The translations under genes and the position numbers were made by a program. From Vibrio cyclitrophicus (GTDB taxonomy: Bacteria > Pseudomonadota > Gammaproteobacteria > Enterobacterales > Vibrionaceae), in assembly GCF_024347435.1 (NCBI RefSeq), contig NZ_AP025480.1:744001-808000 (forward strand): a stretch of DNA of 64,000 nucleotides. The letters are read 5' to 3'. This document shows positions 27,455 to 36,345 of the stretch, piece by piece (the stretch's first letter is position 1; each line of letters starts with the position of its first letter). Under the pieces are notes generated by a model that made no database searches, was not told the DNA's origin, and worked only from the letters and a program-made list of their open reading frames with translations.

Positions 27455-28210
27455 TTACAATCCCGCAAACCGATAGGTAACGCCTAGTTCGAATGACCAG
27501 CCCACGTCTCGTTGTATCAACGCGCTGTCGCTGTCATGATGAATTAGGTCTGCTCGAGCGATACCAATCCAAGTTGGCGTGAACTCATAAAGCCCGATTA
27601 ACCCTGCTTGATAGACAAAGGTTGAGCCCGCATCAAATTGGTTTAGTCCCGAAGCTGATGACTCGGTGTTAGAAATACCATACAGGTGATTGGACAGTTT
27701 CTTGTCTCGATAATCGACTTCTAGGTAGGGCGTAATGGTGAATGGCTGCGTCCAGGTTTCTAACGTTCTGCCTAAGTGAAGCTGAACTTCGTAGCCATCA
27801 TGTTCTGAAGTTACATCGTGTAAGTAGGTGAGGCGTGCGCCTACTGTTCCTAAGGTTATCCCCAGTTCTCCATTCCCATCTCTGTCTTGAATGCCGTTAG
27901 GTAGGTCCACAAAAGTGTCTGACACTTCAGCAAAGCGCCAATTTCCAGATAGCCCTACGTAAGGCAGCAGTTGCCAATTGGCTAAGCTACCATCGATAAA
28001 GCCTTTTGGACCTGAATAGAATAGGTTGGGTGTCGCGCCAAATTGAGGGGCACTTTTAGTCGAGAAAACACTTTTACCATAGGTGATGCTGCCTCCGATG
28101 ATTCCGTACTCTTGATCAGCAAAGTGTTCATCGGCAAAGTCTTCATCAGCAAAAGAAAGTTGGGTGCTGCCAAAAACAATGGATAGCGAGAGGGCGATTC
28201 GACGAATCAT
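27455..28210 (-). CDS. MipA/OmpV-family outer membrane protein
   Basis: The 251-residue precursor has a signal peptide ending QLSFA (about 21), a beta-rich mature part with the family's PNLFYSGPKGFIDG stretch, and a C-terminal SFELGVTYRFAGL barrel end. OmpV is an abundant Vibrio outer-membrane protein; MipA binds murein-synthesis enzymes in E. coli. An unusual acidic repeat (DEDFADEHFADQ) follows the signal cleavage site. ATG 28210 is preferred to TTG 28216 because GGAG lies 8 bases upstream. Convergent with the AbgT gene. Confidence 0.82.
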   Translation of the reverse strand: MIRRIALSLSIVFGSTQLSFADEDFADEHFADQEYGIIGGSITYGKSVFSTKSAPQFGATPNLFYSGPKGFIDGSLANWQLLPYVGLSGNWRFAEVSDTFVDLPNGIQDRDGNGELGITLGTVGARLTYLHDVTSEHDGYEVQLHLGRTLETWTQPFTITPYLEVDYRDKKLSNHLYGISNTESSASGLNQFDAGSTFVYQAGLIGLYEFTPTWIGIARADLIHHDSDSALIQRDVGWSFELGVTYRFAGL

Positions 28211-28328
28211 AAGCAATACTCCGTTATTGTAATAAATATCAAGAACGGAGTATGTCGATTAAAATTTCATCTGGGCTACAGCGATGTAAGAGGCGACTTC
28301 TAAAGCTGCCGCCATTAGAAAGCTGTGG

Positions 28329-28772
28329 TTAGCGTTTTGCTAATAGGCGATCGAGGTGGTTTGCGAACTCACGACGGTCGGTTTGAGAAAGGGTGCTTGG
28401 TCCGCCAGTTTGAATACCACTTGAACGCATAGTATCCATAAAGTCACGAATGTTAAGACGCGCTTTAATGGTCTCTTTGGTGTAAAGCTCGCCGCGAGAA
28501 CTTAAAGCAAGTGCACCTTTGGTGATCACTTCATCGGCGAGAGGGATATCGGAGGTAATCACTAAATCACCGGGTGCAGTGCGTTTTACGATTTCATCAT
28601 CTGCAATATCAAACCCGCTTGGTACTTGAATTGAGAGAATGTTGTTGCGTTTAGGAACGGGTACCAAGTGGTTTGCCACGAAGGTACATTCCACACCTGT
28701 TCGCTCAGCTGCGCGTACGATTGTTTCTCGGATAACCTTAGGACAAGCGTCCGCATCAACCCATATCTTCAT
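28329..28772 (-). CDS. UPF0178 (YaiI/YqxD) family protein
   Basis: The 147-residue protein begins [18 protein letters not shown] and has [20 protein letters not shown] (about 68-87) and a C-terminal [20 protein letters not shown], all typical of YaiI. The conserved aspartates (D6, D8, D76) suggest a PIN/NYN-like nuclease fold, but activity is not established. It is followed by the MipA/OmpV gene on the same strand, 118 bases away. Confidence 0.9.
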   Translation of the reverse strand: MKIWVDADACPKVIRETIVRAAERTGVECTFVANHLVPVPKRNNILSIQVPSGFDIADDEIVKRTAPGDLVITSDIPLADEVITKGALALSSRGELYTKETIKARLNIRDFMDTMRSSGIQTGGPSTLSQTDRREFANHLDRLLAKR

Positions 28773-28778
28773 AGTGTT

Positions 28779-28842
28779 CTATTTCTCTATTAGCTTATTT
28801 ATCAGTTAACTTATTGCTCAGTTAGCTTATTGCTCAGTTAAC
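28779..28842. repeat. Four tandem copies of a 16-bp unit
   Basis: Units are CTATTTCTCTATTAGC (28779-28794), TTATTTATCAGTTAAC (28795-28810), TTATTGCTCAGTTAGC (28811-28826) and TTATTGCTCAGTTAAC (28827-28842). The last two differ at one base, with divergence growing toward the UPF0178 gene. The first three bases of the last unit are the stop codon of the KfrA-N-like gene, so the repeat has spread from its 3' end into the gap. Confidence 0.9.
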
Positions 28843-29114
28843 TTGGCTTCAAGCATGGCAACGCGAGCGGTAAGTTCTACAATTTGCTTTTCTAGTTGGC
28901 TAACACGATCGAGTGCTGGCGCTTCTTGTGTCGCGACTTCCACTTTAGGGACGCGATTGGCCGTTTTCCAGCTTTTGATCGTCGTGATCAAAGCGGGCAT
29001 TGGAACTGATGTGCTCATACGAGCTTTAACTAAAGCAACTGTCGGCTCTTTCCCTTGGGCTTGCAGTCCTTCAAGCACCGATTTTAACTCTTCAGACACA
29101 TCTTTTGTGAGCAT
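28827..29114 (-). CDS. Small KfrA-N-like protein with C-terminal coiled coil
   Basis: The 95-residue protein has an N-terminal helical domain (LTKDVSEELKSVLEGLQAQG, then PTVALVKARMSTSVPMPALI) resembling KfrA-type DNA-binding regions, and a C-terminal leucine-heptad coiled coil (DRVSQLEKQIVELTARVAML). It could bind DNA as an oligomer; this is inference. ATG 29114 has GGAGG 5 bases before it; an upstream ATG at 29126 overlaps that site. Its last codons form one unit of a 16-bp tandem repeat. Confidence 0.65.
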   Translation of the reverse strand: MLTKDVSEELKSVLEGLQAQGKEPTVALVKARMSTSVPMPALITTIKSWKTANRVPKVEVATQEAPALDRVSQLEKQIVELTARVAMLEAKLTEQ

Positions 29115-29191
29115 GTTGACCTCCATTTTTAGTATTTTTTCATTTTACTCGCTCCAGTGCGCGATAGCGAATCATAAAAGCGCCTATAGCT

Positions 29192-29209
29192 TGTGAGAGA
29201 TCTCTTACA
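29192..29209 (+). promoter_or_regulatory. VarA/GacA/UvrY-type activator box upstream of the CsrB-type RNA
   Basis: TGTGAG-AGATCT-CTTACA matches the GacA/VarA consensus TGTAAG-N6-CTTACA with one base different. It is centred about 166 bases before the predicted RNA start, a distance typical for this class of promoter. Between them lies very AT-rich DNA that could bend. Confidence 0.75.
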
Positions 29210-29332
29210 AAGGCTGTGAGATAACACGAATATATCGCTAGAGAGATTGATATGCATATGATTAAAATTTTGAATTTTAAGTGTTTTATTTAATTAACAA
29301 CTTGGTTGGATTAAAAGTGTGATGAAAATCTA

Positions 29333-29367
29333 TTGTCCGAAATCTTAAATCGCGTAAATTAAACCTT
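29333..29367 (+). promoter_or_regulatory. Promoter of the CsrB-type RNA
   Basis: TTGTCC (29333-29338) and TAAATT (29355-29360) are separated by 16 bases and place the start near 29367, just before the first GGA motif. Confidence 0.55.
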
Positions 29368-29778
29368 GTCGGAAGGATTCTGACACGGAACAGGAAAGCA
29401 CCAAGGATTTGGTTATCTTCAGGATGAAGATTTGGTTACTTAGGATTGAGTGATCAAGCATGGAGCGTAAGGACATTGTAGGGATACAGACAGTTAACAG
29501 GAAGTTAGCTGCAACGGAATGACAATGGACACCTTTAGGATAAAGGGTTGGATTAGCATCAGGACGATGTAAAGGACACCGCTCACGGAACAAGTGATGT
29601 GCGCTAACTAGGATTGTTAGCTTTCAGGAAGATTGGACACCGCTAGGACGGCGAAGTAAAGGAAAGAGCTGAAGGATTACAGCCACTATTATGGATGATG
29701 CATGGAGCATTAATTAGTAGCCGGACTGCTGCGAGTAAGACCCTAGCCCTGACACTTCGGTGTCGGGGCTTTTCTTTT
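29367..29778 (+). ncRNA. csrB: CsrB-family small RNA sequestering CsrA
   Basis: This roughly 410-base stretch holds about 27 GGA motifs by my count, many as AGGA or ACGGA between short A/T-rich spacers. It has no plausible protein frame. It ends in a strong hairpin (AGCCCTGACAC, loop TTCG, GTGTCGGGGCT at 29745-29770) with TTTTCTTTTC. CsrB-type RNAs bind many CsrA dimers through GGA loops and so relieve CsrA repression. A VarA/GacA-type box lies 166 bases upstream. Vibrios have several such RNAs; which paralogue this is cannot be decided here. Confidence 0.92.
29745..29778 (+). terminator. Terminator of the CsrB-type RNA
   Basis: An 11-bp stem with one G-T pair and a TTCG tetraloop is followed by a T-rich run. 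Its position just past the last GGA motif fixes the 3' end of the RNA. Confidence 0.9.
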
Positions 29779-29890
29779 CTGGGCCTTTATTTATTTCGGT
29801 GCTTTGTTATCTGAGCGCTTTTTATCTAATAGTTTTATCTTAAAGCGTCACATCTGCTTTTCTGCTAATGGTCAACACAAGGAGTGTTTT

Positions 29891-30409
29891 ATGACGATTG
29901 CAACCTCAAGAACGCTGTTGGTACCTTATACCGAGCAGTTAGAACATGACTTTATTAAGTTGAATTGTTGCCCCATTAATCGTGCTGAAATGAATGGGCC
30001 GCACTCTATTGCTTCTGCGAAGCACTTATTCCAAGAAATATTGAACGATAACGTCGGCTTTTGTCGGGCTATTATCCACAATCAAACTCGCGAATACCTT
30101 GGGCACTTGTTTATTTCATCTGCGGATGGAAAACACGAACTGGGTTTTATTCTGGACAAAGAGTACTGGCATCAAGGACTGGCGAGTGAAGCGCTAAAAC
30201 CCTTTTTTAGTTTGGCTTGTTTTGAAGAGCACTTAACGAATGTGGTTGCAACTGTAAATGTTGGTCATAACCCATCCATTAAATTATTAGAAAAGTTAGG
30301 CTTTGCATTCAAAGAGACCAAACAAGATATGTTTGGTCCTTATCATGAATATAGCTATACCGCGTATTGCGACGTTACATTCTATGAGGCTGTAGCTCAA
30401 ACCGCATAG
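29891..30409 (+). CDS. GNAT-family N-acetyltransferase (RimJ/RimL-like)
   Basis: The 172-residue protein has the acetyl-CoA loop pattern HQGLASEALKPFF (about 97-109) and the downstream VNVGHNPSIKLLEKLGFAF (about 129-147), typical of ribosomal-protein-alanine acetyltransferase relatives. Its substrate is unknown. ATG 29891 has AAGGAG about 9 bases before it, so the longer open frame upstream is not used. Its last 35 bases overlap the end of the convergent DUF3301 gene. Confidence 0.85.
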   Translation: MTIATSRTLLVPYTEQLEHDFIKLNCCPINRAEMNGPHSIASAKHLFQEILNDNVGFCRAIIHNQTREYLGHLFISSADGKHELGFILDKEYWHQGLASEALKPFFSLACFEEHLTNVVATVNVGHNPSIKLLEKLGFAFKETKQDMFGPYHEYSYTAYCDVTFYEAVAQTA

Positions 30410-30683
30410 AGCGGAAACCTACCATGGTTAGTTTTCCTTGGTACAGGTCGTCACCTAACGCCGAAAACTCAAAATGGTACACAGTATGCCAGCGCCAAAT
30501 GGTGGTGAGCTCATGGCGCATCTTCAGTTTATGACCACTAAAGGCGACACTTAATAATTGCAAATCGAGTTCTTTACACTTTCTCGCAATGGCTGTTTTT
30601 GCTAACTCAGATTGCCTGCGTTGCTGCCAAAACAGAAAGCAAAAGAAGCACAGAAACAAAATAGCCAATAAGTTATCTATCAT
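30375..30683 (-). CDS. DUF3301 family membrane-anchored small protein
   Basis: The 102-residue protein has an N-terminal membrane segment (MIDNLLAILFLCFFCFLFW) followed by QQRRQSELAKTAIARKC and a beta-rich C-terminal part with TVYHFEFSALGDDLYQG, the DUF3301 pattern. Function is unknown. It follows the DUF3549 gene by 84 bases on the same strand and overlaps the GNAT gene tail to tail. Confidence 0.8.
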   Translation of the reverse strand: MIDNLLAILFLCFFCFLFWQQRRQSELAKTAIARKCKELDLQLLSVAFSGHKLKMRHELTTIWRWHTVYHFEFSALGDDLYQGKLTMVGFRSMRFELQPHRM

Positions 30684-30767
30684 TTAATCCATACTTCCTT
30701 TTATCTCTTTCTTCCAATTGTGACTTTAGTGTTAGGAGCTATTGAGTAGATCTACTCTTTAGTTAGT

Positions 30768-31811
30768 CTACTGTTGAGCTTTAGTTGCTTGTTGCAATTC
30801 AACCAATGCATTAGCAAGCTCTGGTGATGGATTCGAGTTCAACAATGGTAAAAATACCATTCTTAGTGTCGGAATCATCACTAAATCTGCAAATAGCTGA
30901 TTGAATAGGTTTTGATTACCTGTTTGTGCGAGACGCAGCAAAAATTGCTCAGCAATAGTTGGATCTTGTAGGGCACTCCAACTTCGACCAGCTAAACCAA
31001 TTAATACTTCTTGATGACTTAAACGTGGGCTAGCCAAAACTTGGGTAATCACAGCATTCGTTGTATTTTGCTCTGCACCTGAAAGGGCACGAACTAATGC
31101 TGAAAGTAAAAACAGATCCGGTTCTTTACTTGAGATTTCATTCTCTGCCATCTCTTGCAAGCGTTGAGCTAGCTTGTCATTGATTTGCGTATGCTCAAGC
31201 GCTCCTAGTGTTGCATAAAGAGGCTCTGATGGCAGTTTATGAAGAGCCTTACGAATAGTGACACCGTTTTGCTGGCTGCCTAAGCGAGCACACATATCTG
31301 TGATACCCTGCAAGCCAACCGTTTTCCAGTTGTCCCAACCGAGTTCACCTGTGAAGTAATGTTGAGCGTGTTCGTAGTATTGGCTCGTCGCAAGATCTAA
31401 ACCTAATCTTACTTGGCTATGGAACACGGCCATCTTGTCTTCAGAAGGCTTGAAGGTATATGGGTTGTTAGACAGCTTTTGTTGTTGCTCTTCGGTGATC
31501 TCGCCGTTCAAACGAGTGCCCATTGCTTCAATAACAAACTTTAGGAAGTTACCCACATCTCCTTGATGCAATAGGCCTCTTTCATCCAGTTTAAATTTTA
31601 GGAACCAAATCCAAGGTTGCTTGTGTTCGTTCCAGTAGCTAATCGCTAAGTGAGCTTGTTTCTGCAGTGGAAATGGGTACGGCTGTTTCCCCTGCTCAAC
31701 ATCAGAGAATAGGTTGTTGTCGATCTTTTGGATACGACGACCTAGATCGTAGATATCATATTGGCAACCGCTATTCTTTAGCAACTGAGTGAGCGTGTGA
31801 ATGGTTTCCAT
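30768..31811 (-). CDS. DUF3549 family protein
   Basis: The 347-residue soluble, largely helical protein starts METIHTLTQLLKNSGCQYDI and includes a QPWIWFLKFKLDERGLL stretch (about 65-82) typical of DUF3549. Function is unknown. The C-terminal half looks like helical repeats. It is divergent from yqcC, with 87 bases between, and probably forms an operon with the DUF3301 gene. Confidence 0.82.
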   Translation of the reverse strand: METIHTLTQLLKNSGCQYDIYDLGRRIQKIDNNLFSDVEQGKQPYPFPLQKQAHLAISYWNEHKQPWIWFLKFKLDERGLLHQGDVGNFLKFVIEAMGTRLNGEITEEQQQKLSNNPYTFKPSEDKMAVFHSQVRLGLDLATSQYYEHAQHYFTGELGWDNWKTVGLQGITDMCARLGSQQNGVTIRKALHKLPSEPLYATLGALEHTQINDKLAQRLQEMAENEISSKEPDLFLLSALVRALSGAEQNTTNAVITQVLASPRLSHQEVLIGLAGRSWSALQDPTIAEQFLLRLAQTGNQNLFNQLFADLVMIPTLRMVFLPLLNSNPSPELANALVELQQATKAQQ

Positions 31812-31898
31812 AGTAATAAAGCTCCTAACTTTCTTTCCTAAATAGATGGTACTCTATGCCCCAATTTCAAGGTCACTAGATAAATAACTTGGTGAAAA

Positions 31899-32213
31899 AT
31901 GACAGCTGCCACAAAGTTACCTCTTTTACTTCAACAATTAGAACAACAAATGCGCCAATGTTCTCTGTGGAGCACGTTTCCACCCTCGGATGAGGCGCTT
32001 GCGAGCATTGAACCTTTCGCGGTTGATTCGCTACAACCGGAAGAGTGGTTGCAGTGGATCTTTATCGTTAAGATCAACGCAATGATGGATGCCCAAATAA
32101 GTCTACCGAAAGGCTTTGCGATTCATCCTTATTTTAGTGAAGTGTGGAAAAATAAGGCAGACAAAGCTGAACTGCTAGTGACGATTCTGAGCATTGATGA
32201 GGTATGCGCGTAA
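31899..32213 (+). CDS. yqcC: YqcC family protein
   Basis: The 104-residue helical protein matches the YqcC/DUF446 pattern, with PFAVDSLQPEEWLQWIFIVK (about 38-57) and a PKGFAIHPYFSE stretch. Function is unknown. The E. coli gene also precedes truC. Its stop overlaps the truC start (TAATG). Confidence 0.88.
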   Translation: MTAATKLPLLLQQLEQQMRQCSLWSTFPPSDEALASIEPFAVDSLQPEEWLQWIFIVKINAMMDAQISLPKGFAIHPYFSEVWKNKADKAELLVTILSIDEVCA

Positions 32214-32962
32214 TGTTAGAGATCATTTATCAAGATGAGTATTTTGTCGCGGTGAATAAGCCTGCAGGTATGCTAGTACATCGCTCATGGTTGGATAAAC
32301 ACGAGACTCAATTTGTTATGCAAACACTGCGTGACCAAATTGGTCAGCATGTATTTCCTTTGCATCGTTTAGACCGACCTACATCCGGTGTTTTGGTGTT
32401 TGCATTGTCGAGTGAGGTTGCCTCTGAAGTCATGCCGATGTTCGCCAACCATGAGATGCAAAAGACTTATCATGCGATTGTGCGTGGCTGGATAGAAGAG
32501 GGCGATACGCTCGACTACGCACTCAAGGTCGAGTTGGATAAGATCGCAGACAAGTTCGTGAAAGAAGATAAAGAACCACAAGAGGCTATTACCGTTTACG
32601 AGCCGTTAGCGAAAGTTGAAGTGCCGTATTCAACAGGCCGCTTCCCAACCAGTCGTTATTGCTTGGTTGAGATGATGCCAAAGACAGGTCGCAAGCATCA
32701 GTTGCGTCGTCATATGGCTCACCTAAGACACCCAATCGTGGGTGATACTTCGCATGGTGATGGTAAGCATAACCGTCTGTTTCGTGATGATTTAGACTCT
32801 CACCGTTTGTTACTGCATGCTTCTGAACTACGCTTCATCCACCCTTTTACAAAGAAGGAGTTAGTGATGAAGGCTAACCTAGATGAAACGTGGTTAAGGT
32901 TGTTTGAAACTTTTGAGTGGGATACCAACTTAGTGAATGCTGAAGCATGTTCGCCTAAGTAA
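32213..32962 (+). CDS. truC: tRNA pseudouridine-65 synthase TruC
   Basis: TruC converts U65 to pseudouridine in a few tRNAs. The 249-residue RluA-family enzyme has the catalytic motif HRLDRPTSGVLV (aspartate near residue 51) and the conserved TGRKHQLRRHMAHL RNA-binding stretch. I chose ATG 32213, which overlaps the yqcC stop and has GAGGT 9 bases upstream; the ATG 9 bases earlier abuts that site. It begins MLEIIYQDE, as E. coli TruC begins MLEILYQDE. Confidence 0.95.
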   Translation: MLEIIYQDEYFVAVNKPAGMLVHRSWLDKHETQFVMQTLRDQIGQHVFPLHRLDRPTSGVLVFALSSEVASEVMPMFANHEMQKTYHAIVRGWIEEGDTLDYALKVELDKIADKFVKEDKEPQEAITVYEPLAKVEVPYSTGRFPTSRYCLVEMMPKTGRKHQLRRHMAHLRHPIVGDTSHGDGKHNRLFRDDLDSHRLLLHASELRFIHPFTKKELVMKANLDETWLRLFETFEWDTNLVNAEACSPK

Positions 32963-33000
32963 AAGTACACGCGTCCAAGTAAACGTAGAAAGCATAAAAC

Positions 33001-33030
33001 AAAGGGCTGATAGTAATATCAGCCCTTTCT
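33001..33030. terminator. Bidirectional terminator between truC and the DUF3461 gene
   Basis: AAAGGGCTGATA (33001-33012) and TATCAGCCCTTT (33017-33028) are a perfect 12-bp stem with a 4-base loop. T-runs on both strands are short or interrupted. Confidence 0.78.
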
Positions 33031-33083
33031 AATATCTGTGTAATTGGAATCGACTTACTAGAATCTAGTTGCTAATAGCGGGA

Positions 33084-33467
33084 TCATTTTAACTTTGCTA
33101 GATCAGCTTCGATCTCTGAGATCTTACTCGATACTACTTTCTCTAAGTGACGTAAATCAGTGAGGATCTTCTGCTTCACATCGACCTCAGTGGTTGGCGT
33201 AGGTTTGGTGATCTTGTTTAGCTCATCAATCACAAGGGTGAGGTTGCGGTTTATCTCCGTCACTTCTTTGTATTGATTGTTGCCACCACTAACAAGCACA
33301 CTTTTGACCTGTCGTGGGTATTTAAACTTAACGCTTTTCGCGAACAATTCGCCTTTCTGCTTACAAAAGTAAATCTTTAGAATATCTTTGTGGGCTTCTT
33401 GGCGAAGGGAATAACGTTCAATCTGTTTAGGTTCGTGGATACCTAAGCCAGTGAGGTTTGGATACAT
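33084..33467 (-). CDS. DUF3461 family protein
   Basis: The 127-residue protein begins [20 protein letters not shown], the DUF3461 signature, and ends in a predicted coiled coil ([23 protein letters not shown]). Function is unknown. It lies 182 bases downstream of glnD on the same strand, a conserved gamma-proteobacterial order. Confidence 0.87.
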   Translation of the reverse strand: MYPNLTGLGIHEPKQIERYSLRQEAHKDILKIYFCKQKGELFAKSVKFKYPRQVKSVLVSGGNNQYKEVTEINRNLTLVIDELNKITKPTPTTEVDVKQKILTDLRHLEKVVSSKISEIEADLAKLK

Positions 33468-33649
33468 AAGCGACCTCTAGTTTATGAATGTAATACTTTT
33501 ATGAAATTGACCTAATCAATGTAGCAGCCTAATCACGCGCTAGATAGTTGATATCTGGGAATTGATTGTAAGTTGTGGGCAAGATCGCTCTCTATCTTTA
33601 CCCACATTAATTTGGCTATTAAGCCTACTCTTGGCATTGAATTAGCTTT

Positions 33650-36271
33650 CTAAGGTGCGAGTTCCGAAACATGCTCGGTTAATCTTTCTCTTAACGCTTG
33701 TTCCTGTTCCTCTGAAAGCCTTCCTCCAGCGTCACTGGTCAGAATAAATAAATCTTCCGCTCGTTCGCCGATAGTCGTGATTTTTGCGCCATGTAAATTG
33801 ATGTCTAACTCAGCAAAGGTCGCACCTACTTCAGCCAATAACCCAGGGGTATCCAGTGCTCTGAGTTCCATCAAAGTGTGTTTTTTGCTCTTTGTTGGTA
33901 GGAATTCGACTAAAGTCTTGACTTTGAAATGCTGTAAATTTCGAGGTGTACGACGTGTTTTGATCTTAGTTGGGCGACCATCAGCGAGGACATGAACCAA
34001 ATGTTTGGCAACGGCTTTGTGTCTTGCCTCATCAATAGCTTTGCCATGCTGGTCTAGAACGATAAAGGTGTCTAAAACATGGCCATCTTTGCTGACCATA
34101 ACTTGTGCGTCGTGGACGTTAAAGTTACGTCGATCGAGTTCAGCAACGACGGTCGCAAACAGTGCAGCCTGGTCTTTGCAGTAGACAAACACTTCAGTAC
34201 CACCACGAGTGGCTTTTTTGCTTATCAATACCAAGGGTTGGCTTGGATCTTCCAAGCGAAGTAAGTGCTCACAATGCCAAGCGATTTGCTTGTGGGTATG
34301 ACGCAAGAAGTAGTCGGCCTTGAAACGTTGCCAAAGCACTTCGATTTCGCGAGCGGTGAAGCCTTCTTTACGTAACAGGGCGGAGGCCATTTGTTGGTTG
34401 TGGCGAATACGGTCTCTGACATCAACCGGATTTTCTAAACCACGGCGCAGTGCTCTTTGTGTTGAATGGAATAATTCCGCTAGTAGGGTACGTTTCCAAC
34501 TGTTCCAGAGCTCAGGGTTAGTGGCGCAGATATCGGCGACGGTTAGACAAACCAAAAGCTCAAGTGATTCTTCATCACGTACTTTTTTGGCAAATTCGGC
34601 GATAACATCGGGATCGTGGATATCACGGCGTTGTGCAGTGACAGACATCAACAGGTGGTTTTGTACCAACCACGACACTTGCTTAGCCTCGGGTTTAGAT
34701 AGCCCATGTTCAATACAGAAAGAGTAAGCTTCTACTGCCCCAATTTCTGAGTGGTCTCCACCGCGGCCTTTACCTATGTCATGGAAGATAGCCGCCAGAA
34801 TCAGTAGTTCTTTCTTCTGAACTCGTGGGTACACTTCACAACAAATAGGGTGCTTGTCGTGGTTTTCTATCTGGCTGAAACGGTTAATGTGCTTGAGCAG
34901 ACGAATACTGTGCTCATCAACGGTGTAAGCATGGAATAGGTCAAATTGCATCTGACCAACAATTTGGCTCCACTGTGGTAAGTATGCCGATAAGACGCCT
35001 AGCTTGTGCATCAAGCTAAAGGCTTTGTGCAGAGCATTTGGGTGGCGAACCAATGCCATGAACTTGTCACGAGCTTCAGGGATGGTATGTAAGAATCGGT
35101 TCAGTCGACGGCGCGCTGTGCGCAGTTGTCGCAGTGTTGGTGGGCTTACTCCTTCGATGGAAGAGTCATTGGCAATATGGATAAACATATCGAGAATCGT
35201 TTCTGGCCGTGCTTGGAACAGTGCAGGCTTACGCGCCTCTATCAGTGAACCTCGACGCTGGAAATCGTCATCAAGAATTTCAGCTTCTTGGGTCTCACCG
35301 CCATTGATGATCGCTTGATCGAACAGTTTAAGTAGCATCTTATTGAGCTCTGCTACACGACGAAGTGTTCGGTAGAACTCTTTCATCATCATCTCGACGC
35401 CACGGTTTCCTTCACCAGTATAACCTAGATGCTCAGCGACTTGAGCTTGATGTGCGAACGTTAAACGGTTGTCGTAACGGCGCAGTTCAATATGCAATGC
35501 AAAGCGAACACGCCATAAAAAATCTTGGCACTCAACGAGTTCGCGATATTCAGCATCGGTAAGAAAGCCGTATTTACTCATTTCTAGTAACGATGTCGCA
35601 CCAAAATGTCGACGAGCTACCCAACTCAGTGTGTGAATATCTCTTAAGCCGCCTGGAGTTGATTTGATATCTGGCTCTAGATTGTAAGTGGTGTCGTGGT
35701 AGCGAGCATGACGCTCTCTTTGTTCTTGAATTTTAGCTTTGTAAAAAGTCTCACTAGGCCAAAATGAATCGGAATGAATCTTTAGTTTCAGCTCTTGGAA
35801 GGTGTCTTCGCTGCCACAAAGTAAGCGTGACTCTTGTAGGTTAGTCGCGACGGTTAAATCATCGGTGCCGATATCAAGACACTCAGCAATAGTTCGCACA
35901 GCATGGCCAACTTCGAGCTTTAAATCCCAAAGTAGAGTAATGAATTGACTGACCTTTTCACCAAGAGCTGGTGGAAGCGTTTTTTGCGAGACAATGAGAA
36001 TATCAATGTCCGATAACGGGTGAAGTTCACCTCGACCATATCCACCCACTGCGACAAGGGAAATATGTGGCAGTTTATTAAAGCCTAAATGTTCCCATAA
36101 TCGACTGAGAAGCAAATCCATGTATTTGGATCGCAATAGTACTAAATCAGTAACTGGATGATGATTTAGAAATTCATTTTTTTGATACTGCGTGAAGATT
36201 TCGAGCTGATTTTTTAATTCGCAGATTTCAATTTGTTCATCATTGAACGTAAGAGGGCATTGATAAGGCAT
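33650..36271 (-). CDS. glnD: PII uridylyltransferase/uridylyl-removing enzyme GlnD
   Basis: GlnD senses glutamine and adds or removes UMP on PII (GlnB). The 873 residues show an N-terminal nucleotidyltransferase motif GGYGRGELHPLSDID (metal ligands D88, D90), a central HD domain with IFHDIGKGRGGDHSEIG (about 495-515), and two C-terminal ACT domains (about 695-765 and 800-870) for glutamine. Its substrate gene glnB lies at 59.3 kb in this window. It is downstream of map on the same strand, as in E. coli, with a terminator hairpin between. Confidence 0.97.
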   Translation of the reverse strand: MPYQCPLTFNDEQIEICELKNQLEIFTQYQKNEFLNHHPVTDLVLLRSKYMDLLLSRLWEHLGFNKLPHISLVAVGGYGRGELHPLSDIDILIVSQKTLPPALGEKVSQFITLLWDLKLEVGHAVRTIAECLDIGTDDLTVATNLQESRLLCGSEDTFQELKLKIHSDSFWPSETFYKAKIQEQRERHARYHDTTYNLEPDIKSTPGGLRDIHTLSWVARRHFGATSLLEMSKYGFLTDAEYRELVECQDFLWRVRFALHIELRRYDNRLTFAHQAQVAEHLGYTGEGNRGVEMMMKEFYRTLRRVAELNKMLLKLFDQAIINGGETQEAEILDDDFQRRGSLIEARKPALFQARPETILDMFIHIANDSSIEGVSPPTLRQLRTARRRLNRFLHTIPEARDKFMALVRHPNALHKAFSLMHKLGVLSAYLPQWSQIVGQMQFDLFHAYTVDEHSIRLLKHINRFSQIENHDKHPICCEVYPRVQKKELLILAAIFHDIGKGRGGDHSEIGAVEAYSFCIEHGLSKPEAKQVSWLVQNHLLMSVTAQRRDIHDPDVIAEFAKKVRDEESLELLVCLTVADICATNPELWNSWKRTLLAELFHSTQRALRRGLENPVDVRDRIRHNQQMASALLRKEGFTAREIEVLWQRFKADYFLRHTHKQIAWHCEHLLRLEDPSQPLVLISKKATRGGTEVFVYCKDQAALFATVVAELDRRNFNVHDAQVMVSKDGHVLDTFIVLDQHGKAIDEARHKAVAKHLVHVLADGRPTKIKTRRTPRNLQHFKVKTLVEFLPTKSKKHTLMELRALDTPGLLAEVGATFAELDINLHGAKITTIGERAEDLFILTSDAGGRLSEEQEQALRERLTEHVSELAP

Positions 36272-36345
36272 AGTTTGCTATCCGTGCAAGCAAATGAGAA
36301 TAGTAAACAATTTACCAGAAGCTGGTGGAAAATCGAAATTGAGCG

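Noticed and set aside
29345..29593. 82-codon open frame on the minus strand inside the CsrB-type RNA
   Set aside because: It lies opposite a GGA-rich structured RNA, has no ribosome site or recognisable protein features, and the GGA pattern explains the composition.
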